Of a stretch of DNA of 64,000 bases, positions 45,265 through 56,403 are shown in pieces. Origin of the DNA: Rosa chinensis (lineage: Eukaryota; Streptophyta; Magnoliopsida; Rosales; Rosaceae); the NCBI RefSeq assembly GCF_002994745.2, contig NC_037092.1, positions 3,710,501 through 3,774,500 on the forward strand, in the 5' to 3' direction. A program made the translations under genes and the position numbers. Position 1 is the stretch's first letter. The number at the start of each line of letters is the position of its first letter. The notes under the pieces were generated by a model that made no database searches, was not told where the DNA came from, and saw only the letters and a program-made list of their open reading frames with translations.

Positions 45265-48200
45265 ATGATTGGAAAGACTGAGGAATTGAAGGATCAACTT
45301 GCTGTTTGTGAAAAAGAAAAATCTGGGATAGCAGAGAAGTTGCAATCCTGCAAGAAGAAGTGGGAAATTGAAAGAAATGCATTGGTAAGTCAAGTGGAAA
45401 CTCTGCAAGAGAATTTGAATGCTCAAATCAGGTTAGTCAATTCTCTAACTTCTGAAAAAATCTCTCTTGAAAAATCCTTACATGATTCTCAAGAAAAGTT
45501 TTCAAAATTTTCTATTGGATCTGATAAAGTTTCCAAAATGATTGGAATGGGCAAAGTTGATAGGGACAAAAAGGGTCTTGGTTTTCATTCTGGAGAAAGC
45601 TCCTCTAAAAAGCCAACTATTTTCGTGAAAAGTAGGTTGCTGCCTAAAGAAAGTGTCTCTAAGTCATCCAAAAAATTCATTCCCATTTGTCACTATTATG
45701 GTATTACTGGACACATTAGACCAAGATGTCATAAACTCAGAAATGGTCCTCAAAAGTCTACAAAGTCTCATGAAAACTCTTTGTTTTTTTCTTTACAGTC
45801 AACTTTGGAAAAATCTTTGAAAGAATTTGGAAGGATTGCTAAACTTGTTGCAATCCTGAGAAAAGAAAAAGTTGTTTGGGCAAAGAAAAATAAGTCATTT
45901 CATCCACTTGCCTCTGTTGATTTTAAGCCTTTTGACATTTGTGGAACTGATTTTGAACCTTCTGAAATGTGTCTTCTATCCTCTTGTTGTTTCTCACACG
46001 TTGAAGAAAATGACTCCATTGCTACATGTTTGGTTGCTCTTACTGCTCTTTCATCTAGAAGAGCTGATACTTGGTATTTGGATAGTGGGTGCTCTAGGCA
46101 CATGACAGGTGATAAAAACTGGTTCTCATCCTTCTATGATGAGGCTATCAGTGATTCTGTCACTTTTGGTGACGGAAAGAAAGCAAAGGTTGTGGGAAAA
46201 GGGATTGTAACTTCTCTTGGTATCCCAAATTTAAAAAATGTGTTGTATGTTGAAGGGCTCCAAGCTAATCTTATTAGTGTGAGTCAATTGAGTGATGACT
46301 TTGAAGAGGTTAGATTCAATAAGCTGAGATGTCTTGTTCTTGATGGTAAGGGCAAGAGTGTTATGGGCGGACTACGGTCCAAAGATCATTGTTATTGTGT
46401 CAATGCTAATGATTCTGTTTCTTCTCAGATTTGTCTTAGTTCCTCCTCGACTGATGATACTCTCAATCTTTGGCATAGACGGCTCTGCCATGTGAACTAC
46501 CAAGACTTGGTGAAGCTCTCCACCAAAGAAGGGGTAAGGGGTTTGCCCAAATTGAGTGGGAAACCAACCGGTATGTGTGAGGGTTGCAAGCTTGGTAAGC
46601 AAACTCGTTCCTCACATAGGGTCATTAATTCTATGTCTACTTCACAACCTTTGGATTTAATGCATATGGATCTGGTTGGACCTGTTCAAACTAAAAGCTT
46701 AGGTGGTAAGAAGTACATGCTTGTTCTAGTCGATGATTTTTCTAGGTTCACTTGGGTGAAATTCTTGTGTGAAAAATCTGATGCTTTTGACAACTTTCAA
46801 AACTTGTGCAAAATGATTTCAAATGAGCAATAATCTTCAAATAAATGCATTGTAAGACTTAGAACTGATCATGGAACTGAATTTGAAAATGCTTCATTTG
46901 ATGGGTTTTGTAATGATATGGGAATTAAGCATGAGTTCTCGGCTCCCATAACTCCGCAACAAAATGGTGTTGTGGAAAGGAAAAACAGGGTTTTAATTGA
47001 AATGGGAAGAATTATGTTAAACTCTGCTGGCCTTGCTCATACTTTTTGGGCAGAAGCGATTAGCAATGCTTGTTATACCATCAATAGGGTTATCTTTAGA
47101 TCGGGAACTGAAAAAACTCCTTATGAGATTTTGAAAGGAAAGAAACCAAATGTGAGCCATTTGAGAGTGTTTGGCAGACCTTGTTACATCTATAGGGATA
47201 GAGAATATCTTGCCAAATTTGATGCTAAAAGTGACAAAGGAGTCTTTCTTGGTTATTCATTGAATAGTAGAGCTTATAGGGTTTATAACAAGAGAACTTG
47301 TTCTGTGATGGAAACCATTAATGTCTCTATTGATGACTCAATTGTGCTCTCACATACTCCTTGTATAAGTTTTGATCAGGTACTTTTCGAGAGAGAAAAG
47401 GATGATAATGCTGCTGCTGAAGGCCAAGAAGATGAGGAAGCTTCAGAGGGGATTGATGATACCTCTGCAATCCAGCCAGTTTACAGAACTGGACAGCAGC
47501 AAGTACATAAGGATCATTCCTCTTCTGACATCATTGGTGATGTGAATGATGGTTTGAAAACAAGGAGACAAGCAAAAAGGGTTGTAAGCAATCTCTCTAT
47601 TCTTTCATGTTTCATTGCAAAGCATCAAGAAGATATTAGCATCATTACATTTTATGGTTTTGTTTCTGTTATAGAACCTAAAAATGCTAAAGAGGCTTTG
47701 TGTGATGTTAATTGGATAAATGCCATGCAAGATGAATTGAGTCAATTTGCTAGAAATGATGTGTGGTTTTTGGTTCCTAGACCGGACTCTTCAAATGTCA
47801 TTGGAACAAAATGGATTTTCAAAAACAAATCTGATGAAAAAGGTCAGATTACCCGCAACAAAGCAAGGCTTGTTGCTCAAGGGTATTCTCAAGTTGAAGG
47901 TCTTGATTTTGATGAAACCTTTGCCCCCGTTGCAAGGCTTGAATCTGTTCGTCTTCTCTTTGCCATTGCATGTCATTTAAGGTTTATTCTTTATCAAATG
48001 GATGTGAAAAGTGCGTTTTTAAATGGTGTTCTTCAAGAAGAAGTGTATGTTGAACAACCTGCAGGATTCATAGATCGTATCCATCCCGACCATGTGTATA
48101 GACTTAAGAAAGCTCTCTATGGGCTGAATCAAGCCCCTAGAGCTTGGTATGAGAGACTTTCCTCTCATCTTTTGGATAAAGGCTATGTTAGAGGTTCAAT

Positions 48201-49200
48201 TGACAAAACTTTGTTTGTAAAAAGAACTTCTCATCATTTAATTCTTGCTCAAGTCTATGTGGATGACATTGTTTTTGGTTCAACTTCAGATTCATTGATT
48301 GAAGAATTCACTAATATCATGAAAAATGAGTTTGAAATGAGTTTGTGTGGCAAATTAAATTATTTTCTTGGTCTGCAAGTCCAACAAAGGAGTGATGGTC
48401 TCTACATCTCTCAAACCAAATATGTCAATGACCTTGTGAAAAAGTTTAGTTTGGATGCTGCTACTGCTGTCCGAAATCCCATGGGAACTAGTTCAAAACT
48501 TGATGTGGATTTGACTGGAATTAGTGTTGATCAAACCTTGTATAGAAGCATGATAGGAAGCTTGTTGTACCTTACTGCTAGCAGACCCGATATTTCATTT
48601 AGTGTTGGTGTTTGTGCTAGATATCAAGCTAATCCTAAGGAATCACATCTAAAGGCTGTTAAATGCATCATTAGATATGTTTCTGGAACTTCTAACTATG
48701 GGGTGGTGTACACCTTTGATTCCAATGTTGAGATTGCAGGTTATACTGACTCGGATTGGGCAGGAAATGTGGATGATCGAAGAAGCACCTTGGGTGGATG
48801 TTTCTTTGTGGGAAACAATCTTGTTTCATGGCATAGCAAGAAGCAAAACTGTGTGTCTCTCTCAACTGCCGAAGCCGAGTACATTGCAGCTGGTAGTTGT
48901 TGCACCCAAATGTTATGGATGAAACAAATGTTGAACGACTACGGTTTCCCTCAAGGTAAGTTGTCAATCTTTTGTGACAACACTAGTGCCATTAACATCT
49001 CTAAGAATCCTGTTCAGCACTCACGCACAAAGCATATTGATATTCGATATCATTTCATTCGTGATCTTGTTGATGCAAATATCCTTGAGCTGGAATTTAT
49101 TCCCACTGAAAATCAATTGGCTGATTTGTTTACAAAACCCTTAGACAACCTTCGTTTTGAGTCTCTTAGGAAGTCTATTGGAGTGTGCTCTACTGTTTGA
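45265..49200 (+). pseudogene. Copia pol polyprotein with an in-frame stop
   Basis: Two frames in the same phase, 45265-46833 and 46834-49200, are separated by a TAA at 46831. In order: a coiled coil (about 45265-45530); a second knuckle-like motif CHYYGITGHIRPRCH with one cysteine replaced by tyrosine; protease (YLDSGCSRHMTGD, about 46075); the HRRLCHVN...CEGCKLG zinc region; integrase with catalytic residues in HMDLVGP, RTDHGTE and VVERKNR; reverse transcriptase with MDVKSAFLNG and YVDDIVFG (about 48256); and RNase H with YTDSDWAG and STAEAEYIAA. The stop falls inside the integrase core, between its first and second catalytic aspartates. No full integrase can be made from this copy unless the stop is read through. 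Confidence 0.92.
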
Positions 49201-50595
49201 ATATTCTCACTCATATATGCAGGCTGTTTGTTATATATTATGTGTGATGCATTTAGTGTAGGTTGTGAAAAATAAGTGGTTTATTTCCTTTGGGGATTGC
49301 ATGCATTGTTTCAATCCTGGAAAATAATGATCATGTCTTGATCTAAGATCAGAGGGTAGTGTGTTCATAATTTCTTCTTCCTTGGTTACTCAAGGTTCTC
49401 AAGACTCTTTGCATCAGCTTTCTATTGTTCACTGCTCATTTTTGTTAAAAAGTCTATCATCTTAAACTCTTGCACCTAAATCTCTTGTGGGGTTTCATAT
49501 TGTGCTCAGTTTTTATGTTGGTTTGAGATGAGTAGTGTATGCTTCTTTGTGAAAATATTTAGAGAAGCTTGGCCAGGCTATTCCCAAAGTAAACGGGCCT
49601 CGGTCGTGGTGAACGATATGAGGATTGGGAAGAAAAGGGAATGGCTTGGTCACCCCGGTGGTATCTTCTTGTTTGATATCCTCTTTTTTACTCGAGTTGA
49701 TATGTCCTTTGGAGTGTCCTTGTTACACGTAATGCCTTAAAACCAACTGGTTTGAGAGCCATTAACATAAGACTTGTTACATGGGTCACAAATATGGGTT
49801 TATTCCTAAAAGCTCCAGCTTAACAAAGCCAATGATTATGAGCTAAATAAATTTTAAAAAAAAAAAATTGGAGAGATAAGGATCAATGAACACAAATAGG
49901 ACTTCATCTCATTCCTTTGTAATCTCTTATGTATCAATTCTTATCCCTTGGAGGTTTAGCTCAAGTTTCTCAAAAAATTCAAGAATCATGAAATGCTACA
50001 AGTCATCTTTGAGCTGTGTTTACAAAAAGGAACTGTCAAATTGTCTTGAGTTTCTTTGTGGGATCTGGAGGGATTCAAATGTGCTCTGCAATCCTCTGTG
50101 GCTCTTTGCCTGGCTTTTCAAGATAAATCTAGGATTGACTATGTCCTTCATCCTTGCTTGCTTGCATTTTTAAAATTCTCAATAATCCGCTGCATATATT
50201 GAGGGGGAGTATTCATTGATACATGTGGTCTTCCTTGTGTTCTTCAAAATTGAAGGTTGTTATTTCAAAAATGTTATCCAAGTTGGCCATTTGCATTTTT
50301 CTGCAGATTTTGTACTCTTGAAAGGATGTTTTCTGTTCTTGTTGATAGCATTTTCCCTTTGTCATTCCTAGACAAAAAGGGGGAGAAGTATTAGGTGCCT
50401 TTGTGGCTGTTCCTTATTGCTAATGCTTCATGTGATCTTAAAATGCTTTGCTTGGCTGCATTGTTTTTCTTGTGCCTTAATTGCCCATGCTTCACTTGGT
50501 ATTTCTTGTGCAATTGTTTCAGGTTTGTTTTGCAACTGCTATCTAAGTATTAGGCTAGTATTGTGTTGCAAAGTAGTGTTTTGTTTAGGAATGCC
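49201..50595 (+). other. Spacer between pol and 3' LTR of the copia element
   Basis: The spacer is 1.4 kb. It is the place where many Sireviruses carry an envelope-like third frame. Only short open frames (at most 123 codons, and that one runs into the LTR) are present, so no env-like gene can be supported. Two extra polypurine motifs occur before the functional one: TGAGGGGGAGT near 50198-50210 and AAAAAGGGGGAGAAG near 50374-50389. Confidence 0.75.
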
Positions 50596-50607
50596 AAAGG
50601 GGGAGAT
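50596..50607 (+). promoter_or_regulatory. Polypurine tract of the copia element
   Basis: AAAGGGGGAGAT lies directly before the 3' LTR (50608). It is the plus-strand primer site and matches the AAGGGGGAG-type tract common to Sireviruses. Confidence 0.9.
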
Positions 50608-51880
50608 TGTTAGTATAGTATTGGCATTCCTTCTTCACAAAACTCTATTCATTAAGAAGCCCAAGGTTGCAGCCCAAGCCCATACTTGTTTAAATACAAT
50701 TGTTGTGGTTGACTTGGTTGTTTTGCTGTCAAAGACCCTCGTGAAGAATGGAAAATTAGTTGCTAGCAGCTTTCCCATCTTAGCATAATTGATCAATTGC
50801 AAATTGCTTCTTTTTCTCTTTGGGGGCTGCCTTGCTGTCGAAGACCAAGACCAAGTTTGAAGACTAGTTCAATTAGAACTTGCTACCTCATCAATTTGCT
50901 GCTTTGCTGCCTTGTTGACGTGCTTCCCCATCCCATCTCACCTTGTTGTCTTGTCCAAGATCAAGCTTCAACCTTGCAGTTCAAAAGAAGACCCATCTTC
51001 CCATGGCTCAAGTAAGCTCATGCATGGCATCTCTTTCTCAAACCCAATGGTTTTTCATGGGTTCCATTCCTATGTCAGTTTTGATTATGGAGCTTGAGTG
51101 TTTAGTTTCTTGAATTGGTATTCCCAATTGAAATTAGGAGCATGGGTTTACATGGGCAATCTGAAATTATGGGTATGGGTTTACCTTCTCCAATTGAGTT
51201 TAAGGGTTCTTTGAGTGAACTGTGCTTTCTCTTCCTCCTATATATATATGGGTTCTCTGTTCATTCTCAAGCATTGAAAATATTTGGGTTTTCAATCCCT
51301 TTGTTGTTTAAAGTTCTATCTCTTTGGTTTTCTGTTTTTCAAAGTGTCTTGTTCCATGTTGAAAACAATTTGAAAAACAACAAACCATTCAATCATTCAT
51401 ACATATCATATCTTGCATCCCATGAGGTCATTTGGGTATTGCAAACTTCAAAGGTGAAATCTCCAAGAAGAACTTGCTGCGTACATAGCTTGTTTCATAG
51501 CTGAGATTTCTGAGTTGTTCACTTGTGTAAACAATTAGCAAGAGTTAAGTACAAATAGTCTAGTGAGTCAGTCTAGAATGGTTGTCGAGTTCAGTGCAAT
51601 CACTGTGTTGTAATCTTGTAATTTAGTTTCATAGTGAATTGGTTTTGGTCTTTCAAGAGTTAAAGGCCACGCAGATGTTTTCCCTCGATAGGGTGTTTAC
51701 TGCGTTAACAAAAATCTGTGTTCTTTAATGCTTTAGTTGGTTTGCTTGATTGTTCAATATATTCTGTTCAATATCAGCACTCAGGATTGATCACCCAGTT
51801 GCAATCCCTGAGAAAGTTTTGAACGAAAAAATTGGTTGTGAGCCTATTCACCCCCCTCTAGGCTCCTTCTAGGATCTTCA
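50608..51880 (+). repeat. 3' LTR of the copia element
   Basis: The 1273-bp LTR begins TGTTAG and ends CTTCA. By eye it differs from the 5' LTR at roughly a dozen single bases plus one base missing in a T-run (51102 area). That is about 1% divergence. Confidence 0.95.
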
Positions 51881-51885
51881 ATATC

Positions 51886-52659
51886 TAATGAAAATCAAGA
51901 ATCGATTATATACAGAGAGCAGAATCTATAGCTTGACGATTTGATAGAGAAGAGCAACTCAGACTAGATTTTTGTTTCTTGAATATCCCTCTCTCTCTCC
52001 CTCCCTGAACCAGCACTCTTCCCTCTCAGCCACCAAAATTGAGAGACCAATTGACAAGGGATTGAAATGGGTCGCGGCAGCCACGAAACAAGAAAGAACG
52101 ATCAAGCACAGGAGAAACAGTGAGGGCAAAAACGTAAAGGTAACATTCGTAAGCACATTAAAATTATGAACCCTTTTTACGTGGGCCAATTTTATGTCTA
52201 GGCATTTCAGTGAAGCCCTAGAAGATTGATCACTCTCAGGAAAAGAAAACGAAAATAATACAAGGGAATTTGATTCTTAAGAACAAGACCAACTGAATCT
52301 TAAATGCATAAGATTGGATCCTTCGTATATGTGGAGACTAGAGTCGAAAGATTGTGCATATATTGTGCTGAAGATACGTATGGCCTTAATTATGCATCGA
52401 TCATTGTAGTTATAACTTGTAAAACACTAGCTCATACGAAAATGTATTGTCCCGGTGGCCATTTCATGCAAAGGAGGGACAATATATATCACATAAAATG
52501 CTCAATCCACAGGGTCATTCTTCCTTCCAGTTCCATTTACTAGTGGTACTATTGCTAGCATTTTTCTTTAGTAATACGAGCACGAAGTTTATACAGGCAT
52601 ATAGCTGAGCAAGCTTAATTCATAACCAGCTGCTTGATGTAACTAAGCTCTGAACCCAG
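51886..52659. other. Intergenic, no supported gene
   Basis: The stretch holds a CT microsatellite near 51988-52005 and AT-rich sequence. Open frames are at most 79 codons with no recognisable product. Confidence 0.5.
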
Positions 52660-53356
52660 CTTGGTGCAAAAATCGCTGGGGAAAGATATCCGGTCGCTAA
52701 GTCGCTTAGCTACCACTAGATCCTATAGGACAAAAGCTGGACCCTTTGCTTTCATTGACCAACAAACAACATCGAGCCACAATCTCCGAAACCAGGTCTC
52801 AGGTCCACAGAATTTGGCAAAAGGAGCCATCATCATAAGGGGAGTGAACAAGCACAATACATAGCTTGCTCGCAGAGACATGATTAAACTTTCCAATATT
52901 GCATCTTCTAACTTCGTCAGGAGTCCATCTTTATCTTGTGCACGAACCTTCAACATGTCCCCTGCCCCTGCATAAGAGACCGCCGGCCATGCTGGCTTGA
53001 GCTTCTCACTTGTGGAGGAAAAAATGCCTGGTTTCAGTAGCAAGTCGGAACCTTTTATGGCCAAGTTGACTATTAGGGCAGTGTTATTTAAGGAGGAAAA
53101 TATTCTACCACCATTAATCAAAGTAAATTTTTGGGCAGGATGTGGCGTCACTGCACTACTCGTTGCTGGGATGATAGAAAAATTCCTGGAATAATTGCTG
53201 CTCCGGCAAGCATTAAAACTGTTGGTGTACTCTTGCCGGTTGTATCTAACATTATGTGTCCAATACTTGGTCACCGCTGCTGCTTCCGTATAGCCTTGTT
53301 ATTGGCTTGTAACACATTCATGTGAAACTCTAGTAAAACTTCTCAAAACCGAAAAT
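52660..53356 (-). pseudogene. ADCK2-like ABC1 kinase, decayed 5' fragment, copy 3
   Basis: The minus strand resembles the first half of the large exon of the gene at 28316-32184, at moderate similarity. Shared features include SNYSRNFSIIPATSSAV (intact gene: SSYSRNFSTIPAARSAV), a hydrophobic stretch before MMMAPFAKFCGP, and FRRLWLDVV...KGPAF. It starts at the same splice acceptor position (53356). Lesions: a TAA at 53300-53302, and after GPAF the KxGQ region is garbled with a stop (near 52723). Sequence similar to FPRDVCTKLSEL follows at about 52670 before homology ends. It is more diverged than copies 1 and 2, so it comes from an older or separate paralogue. No kinase domain remains. Confidence 0.87.
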
Positions 53357-53476
53357 CTGCGTTCCATTATCAAGCCAATAAAAATACTAAAGTAAGCATA
53401 TTGATACATAATTACATATGATTAGTTAATACAGGAAACAGCTGAAAATTTGAACACAATTAAACTAGCTAGTTAA

Positions 53477-54647
53477 AGCTTAAATAGTTATCTCTCCATT
53501 TCACGCCTATGAAAATACCTAGCGCTCTGCTAGGGTTGGAACAGCGCCGCTCTTAGCCTCTCTGTACCTTACTCCATCATCGATGGAGCAATTGTCCGGC
53601 ACCGATTTCGGCTACTAATCCTTTGGGCACTGCTTATATCGTGCCTCCTAACAAACCAGGGCTAGCAATCCTGCCGGTGATGACTCCCTTTCATTAGATC
53701 CTATCTGCCTGTGGTGCTTCTCGTCAGAGCGGGGAAGAGGCTGCGTTCCCTTTCTGGTTTGGGATGGCGCCAAGATTCTTACCAAGCCGGGCTAGACTGA
53801 AATCAAGCTTTGGGATGGCGGCAAGGTCGCTGGGCGAGGAAATCAACTTTGACCATCATGGTGGCGGGAAGCTACTGGCACGGGGCTTGTCGAGGTCAAG
53901 CTCGTCTAGTCAGAGCCCCTCCGATCTGAGAGGGGATTGGGTGTGGCGGAGCAACTTCACAGTCTTGGATCGAACCAAGATCCGCGCTAAGGAGGGCGGC
54001 ACCAGTGGTGACGAGGGTGGGATCGGTCTTCTTCAGCAGACGGCAATGCAGTGGAGAGGGTCGAGACCAGGCTCTATTTGGGTGCCCAAGAAACTTTTGG
54101 GTGTCCAAATGAATTCTCTATGGGTCTGGGCTTTTGGCTCAAGATTGTCTATTGCTTGGGCCTTGCTGTTAGGGGCTCTGACAGTGGGGTGCGAACTTGC
54201 TTCTGGTAGAATACGCATATGGGACCCAGGAGACTGTTTATGAGTCCTATGTTTTGCTGCACTTTGGAATTGGAAATTCGGTAACTTAGGTAGAAGATTG
54301 CTCTCTACTCGACGTATTTTTTTGCGTGGAGTGGGCAACGTTGGTCACACTACCGCCGGTTACCTTGACAGAAGGTTACCCTCTATTCGACGCATATTTG
54401 TGCGTGGAAGTATGGTTGACCACACTATTGGTACCGTTTTACATAGCTCAGGATCTACGCGGTGCTTCAATCAAATGCTTTTTAGCATATCCTGCTATTC
54501 TCTTTATGTTTGATTTCAGATGCCTTGTTGCATCTAGTAATATTTTTATTATTTGTTATTATGATGTAGCTTCTACATTTTTCAGTTGTAATCTTTCTTA
54601 TTATTATTATTAATAAAGTGGTTGACTATTACTCTAAAAAAAAAAAT
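53477..54647 (+). mobile_element. 1.17-kb retroposon of unknown family
   Basis: An 11-bp direct repeat TAGCTAGTTAA flanks the segment (53466-53476 and 54648-54658). The right end is an A-tail (54636-54646), preceded by T/A-rich sequence and a TAATAAAG signal. This shows target-primed reverse transcription. The interior is GC-rich (53540-54240) and carries a 159-codon frame (53764-54243, MAPRFLPSRARLKSSFGMAA) with no domain I recognise. GGGATGGCG...AAG phrases are repeated at about 53760 and 53812. It may be a LINE with an internal deletion, joining a 5' leader to a 3' tail, or a retroposed transcript. No reverse transcriptase is present. Confidence 0.75.
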
Positions 54648-54658
54648 TAGCTAGTTAA

Positions 54659-56403
54659 GGCGTAGCAGGTGTTTCAAAATGTACCTAGCAAATCATTTAT
54701 CAAAATTATTTTTAAAAAAATCCAATTAATTCCCCAAAATACCCTCAACTTCACCAAACAATGTACCCAGCAAAAGAATGAAAACATGCCCCGACACAAG
54801 CAGAATTTGAAAGGTGCATCAGGGATGACGGGTTCCATATATGCCTTGATGTTTACATTACTACTTTCTCATTTCTTAATCTTTCCCTTCACATCCATCT
54901 CTCTTCTAATATCCTTGCAATTACTATAGTTCTTTGTTTTTCTTCTTTTGTATATTAGACATTTAGAGTTCTGAGTTTTTGACATCTACAGGACACCATC
55001 ATCATAAGCCTTATTATTAGCAGAACCTAATTTCTCAACCCGATGGAAGAATATATTTGATAAAAACATATGTTTATCAATATTAAGATTAACCAAAGGC
55101 AAAAGATTAATTTTAACGATGAGAACTAACCAATCGATCATGCCCGAGCAAGTATTACCAAACTTATTCTAAAGAAGAAGCTGGGTTTAACTGTTTCATA
55201 GGAGAGATGTATAGCTACGATTTTGAGAAGAAGAAGATAACTGATGGGTGAATTCTGGGTATGTATTTCATTATTTCTCAGTGGCTACAAATTTTTTTTT
55301 CCTAATAAGAAAGATGTGAGTGCCATAGGAATCAAATTAAGACATCTCAGTTGAACTCATACACAATCATACAACAATCGCAAGCAGATTTCACAAGAAC
55401 AGTTTGTCATTCTTCATCTCAGAAGAACGAGGGAGTTTGCTAAGTGTATGGATTTTGCTGGGTATATGAGTTTTGCACTCTGGGTTTAATTAAAGAAAAT
55501 AGTATTATAGGAATACTTGTTGGGTGTATTTAGAGATTTTATAAATTTGCCGGGATCGGCCCGAACACTCCTGGCCATTTAAAAAAAATTTACAATTTTA
55601 TAAGACCCAGCTCGAAAATATTATATAACAGGTCGGGCTAGGTCCTTAAAAGTAAAAAAAAAATATAAAAAAACCTGAACGCCCGAATTGACATGAGTAA
55701 CTATACATTTGTTTAGTATTTTATTCTTTTCTCTTCCTCTTTTTATGGACTTTCTTCTTCCCTCTATTCTGAGTTGTTTAGTTTTTTATTCTTCTCTTTT
55801 TCCTCTTTTTCTGGACTCTCTTCTTCTCTCTCTTCAATTACTCATGTATTTTTAGTTCTCTATTCTTCTCTCTTAGAATCTAGACTCTCTCTTCTTTCTT
55901 TTCCAGTCTCTTCTGGTTTCTCCCTCCCCTCTATTTTTTTTTTCTTCTCTCTTCTTATCTTTTTATTCTTCTCCTCAAACGCCTCCATTGTCTTTTTTTC
56001 TTTTTTTTTCCCTTCTCTCCCTAGTCCTCCTTCCCCATCAGATCAATTGTAGATAATGAATTATTGAGAGAATTCCTAATTCTCCTTTGTCTTTACTCAT
56101 CCCCAAAATTTCTCTCTCTCAGTCTCTCTCTAGTTTTTCACTTTTTCTGTAGTTATGCTGATTGGAGGACGAATCTGAGTTGCTTTGGAGGGCAGAGGAA
56201 TGGGTTTGGAAAAAGATATGTTGTTTTTTTAGCAACAGAAGCAGGAGCACAAGGCTCAGGTAATCTTCAGGGATTATGGGGAGCGGTTGCGACTTCTTCA
56301 TTGGTCACCAGCGGCTGCTGGGCGCCCATGCGGCTGGTTTGGTTAGACCTAGGAGTAGTGGGACTCGGCGTCATAATAGTACCATCCGACCGAGTATACG
56401 CCG
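54659..56403. other. Intergenic with polypyrimidine tract
   Basis: The region is AT-rich with A-runs at 55584 and 55655. A long CT/T-rich tract at 55725-56140 produces a Ser/Phe/Leu-only open frame that I reject as a gene. A short stretch with GGTCGGGC-type words (55550-55640) may be an old transposon end. Confidence 0.5.

Larger units (their letters stand above)
42777..51880 (+). mobile_element. Sirevirus-type Ty1/copia LTR retrotransposon, complete
   Basis: The element has two LTRs (1274 and 1273 bp), a primer binding site, a gag-pol region and polypurine tracts. It is flanked by a 5-bp duplication ATATC (42772-42776 and 51881-51885). Pol order is protease, integrase, reverse transcriptase, RNase H, so it is Ty1/copia. 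A long LTR, two zinc knuckles (one after gag), a 1.4-kb spacer after pol and several AGGGGGAG tracts point to the Sirevirus (SIRE/Maximus) lineage. LTR divergence is about a dozen substitutions, so insertion was recent. Two in-frame stops make this copy non-autonomous. Confidence 0.93.

Noticed and set aside
49528..50173. An envelope-like third gene of the Sirevirus
   Set aside because: Only frames below 100 codons exist between pol and the purine tract, with no signal peptide or transmembrane pattern that can be followed.
53764..54243. 159-codon frame as an independent host gene
   Set aside because: It lies wholly inside a retroposon with a target duplication and A-tail; no recognisable domain.
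55774..56052. 92-codon Ser/Phe/Leu-rich frame
   Set aside because: It is a translation of a polypyrimidine tract.
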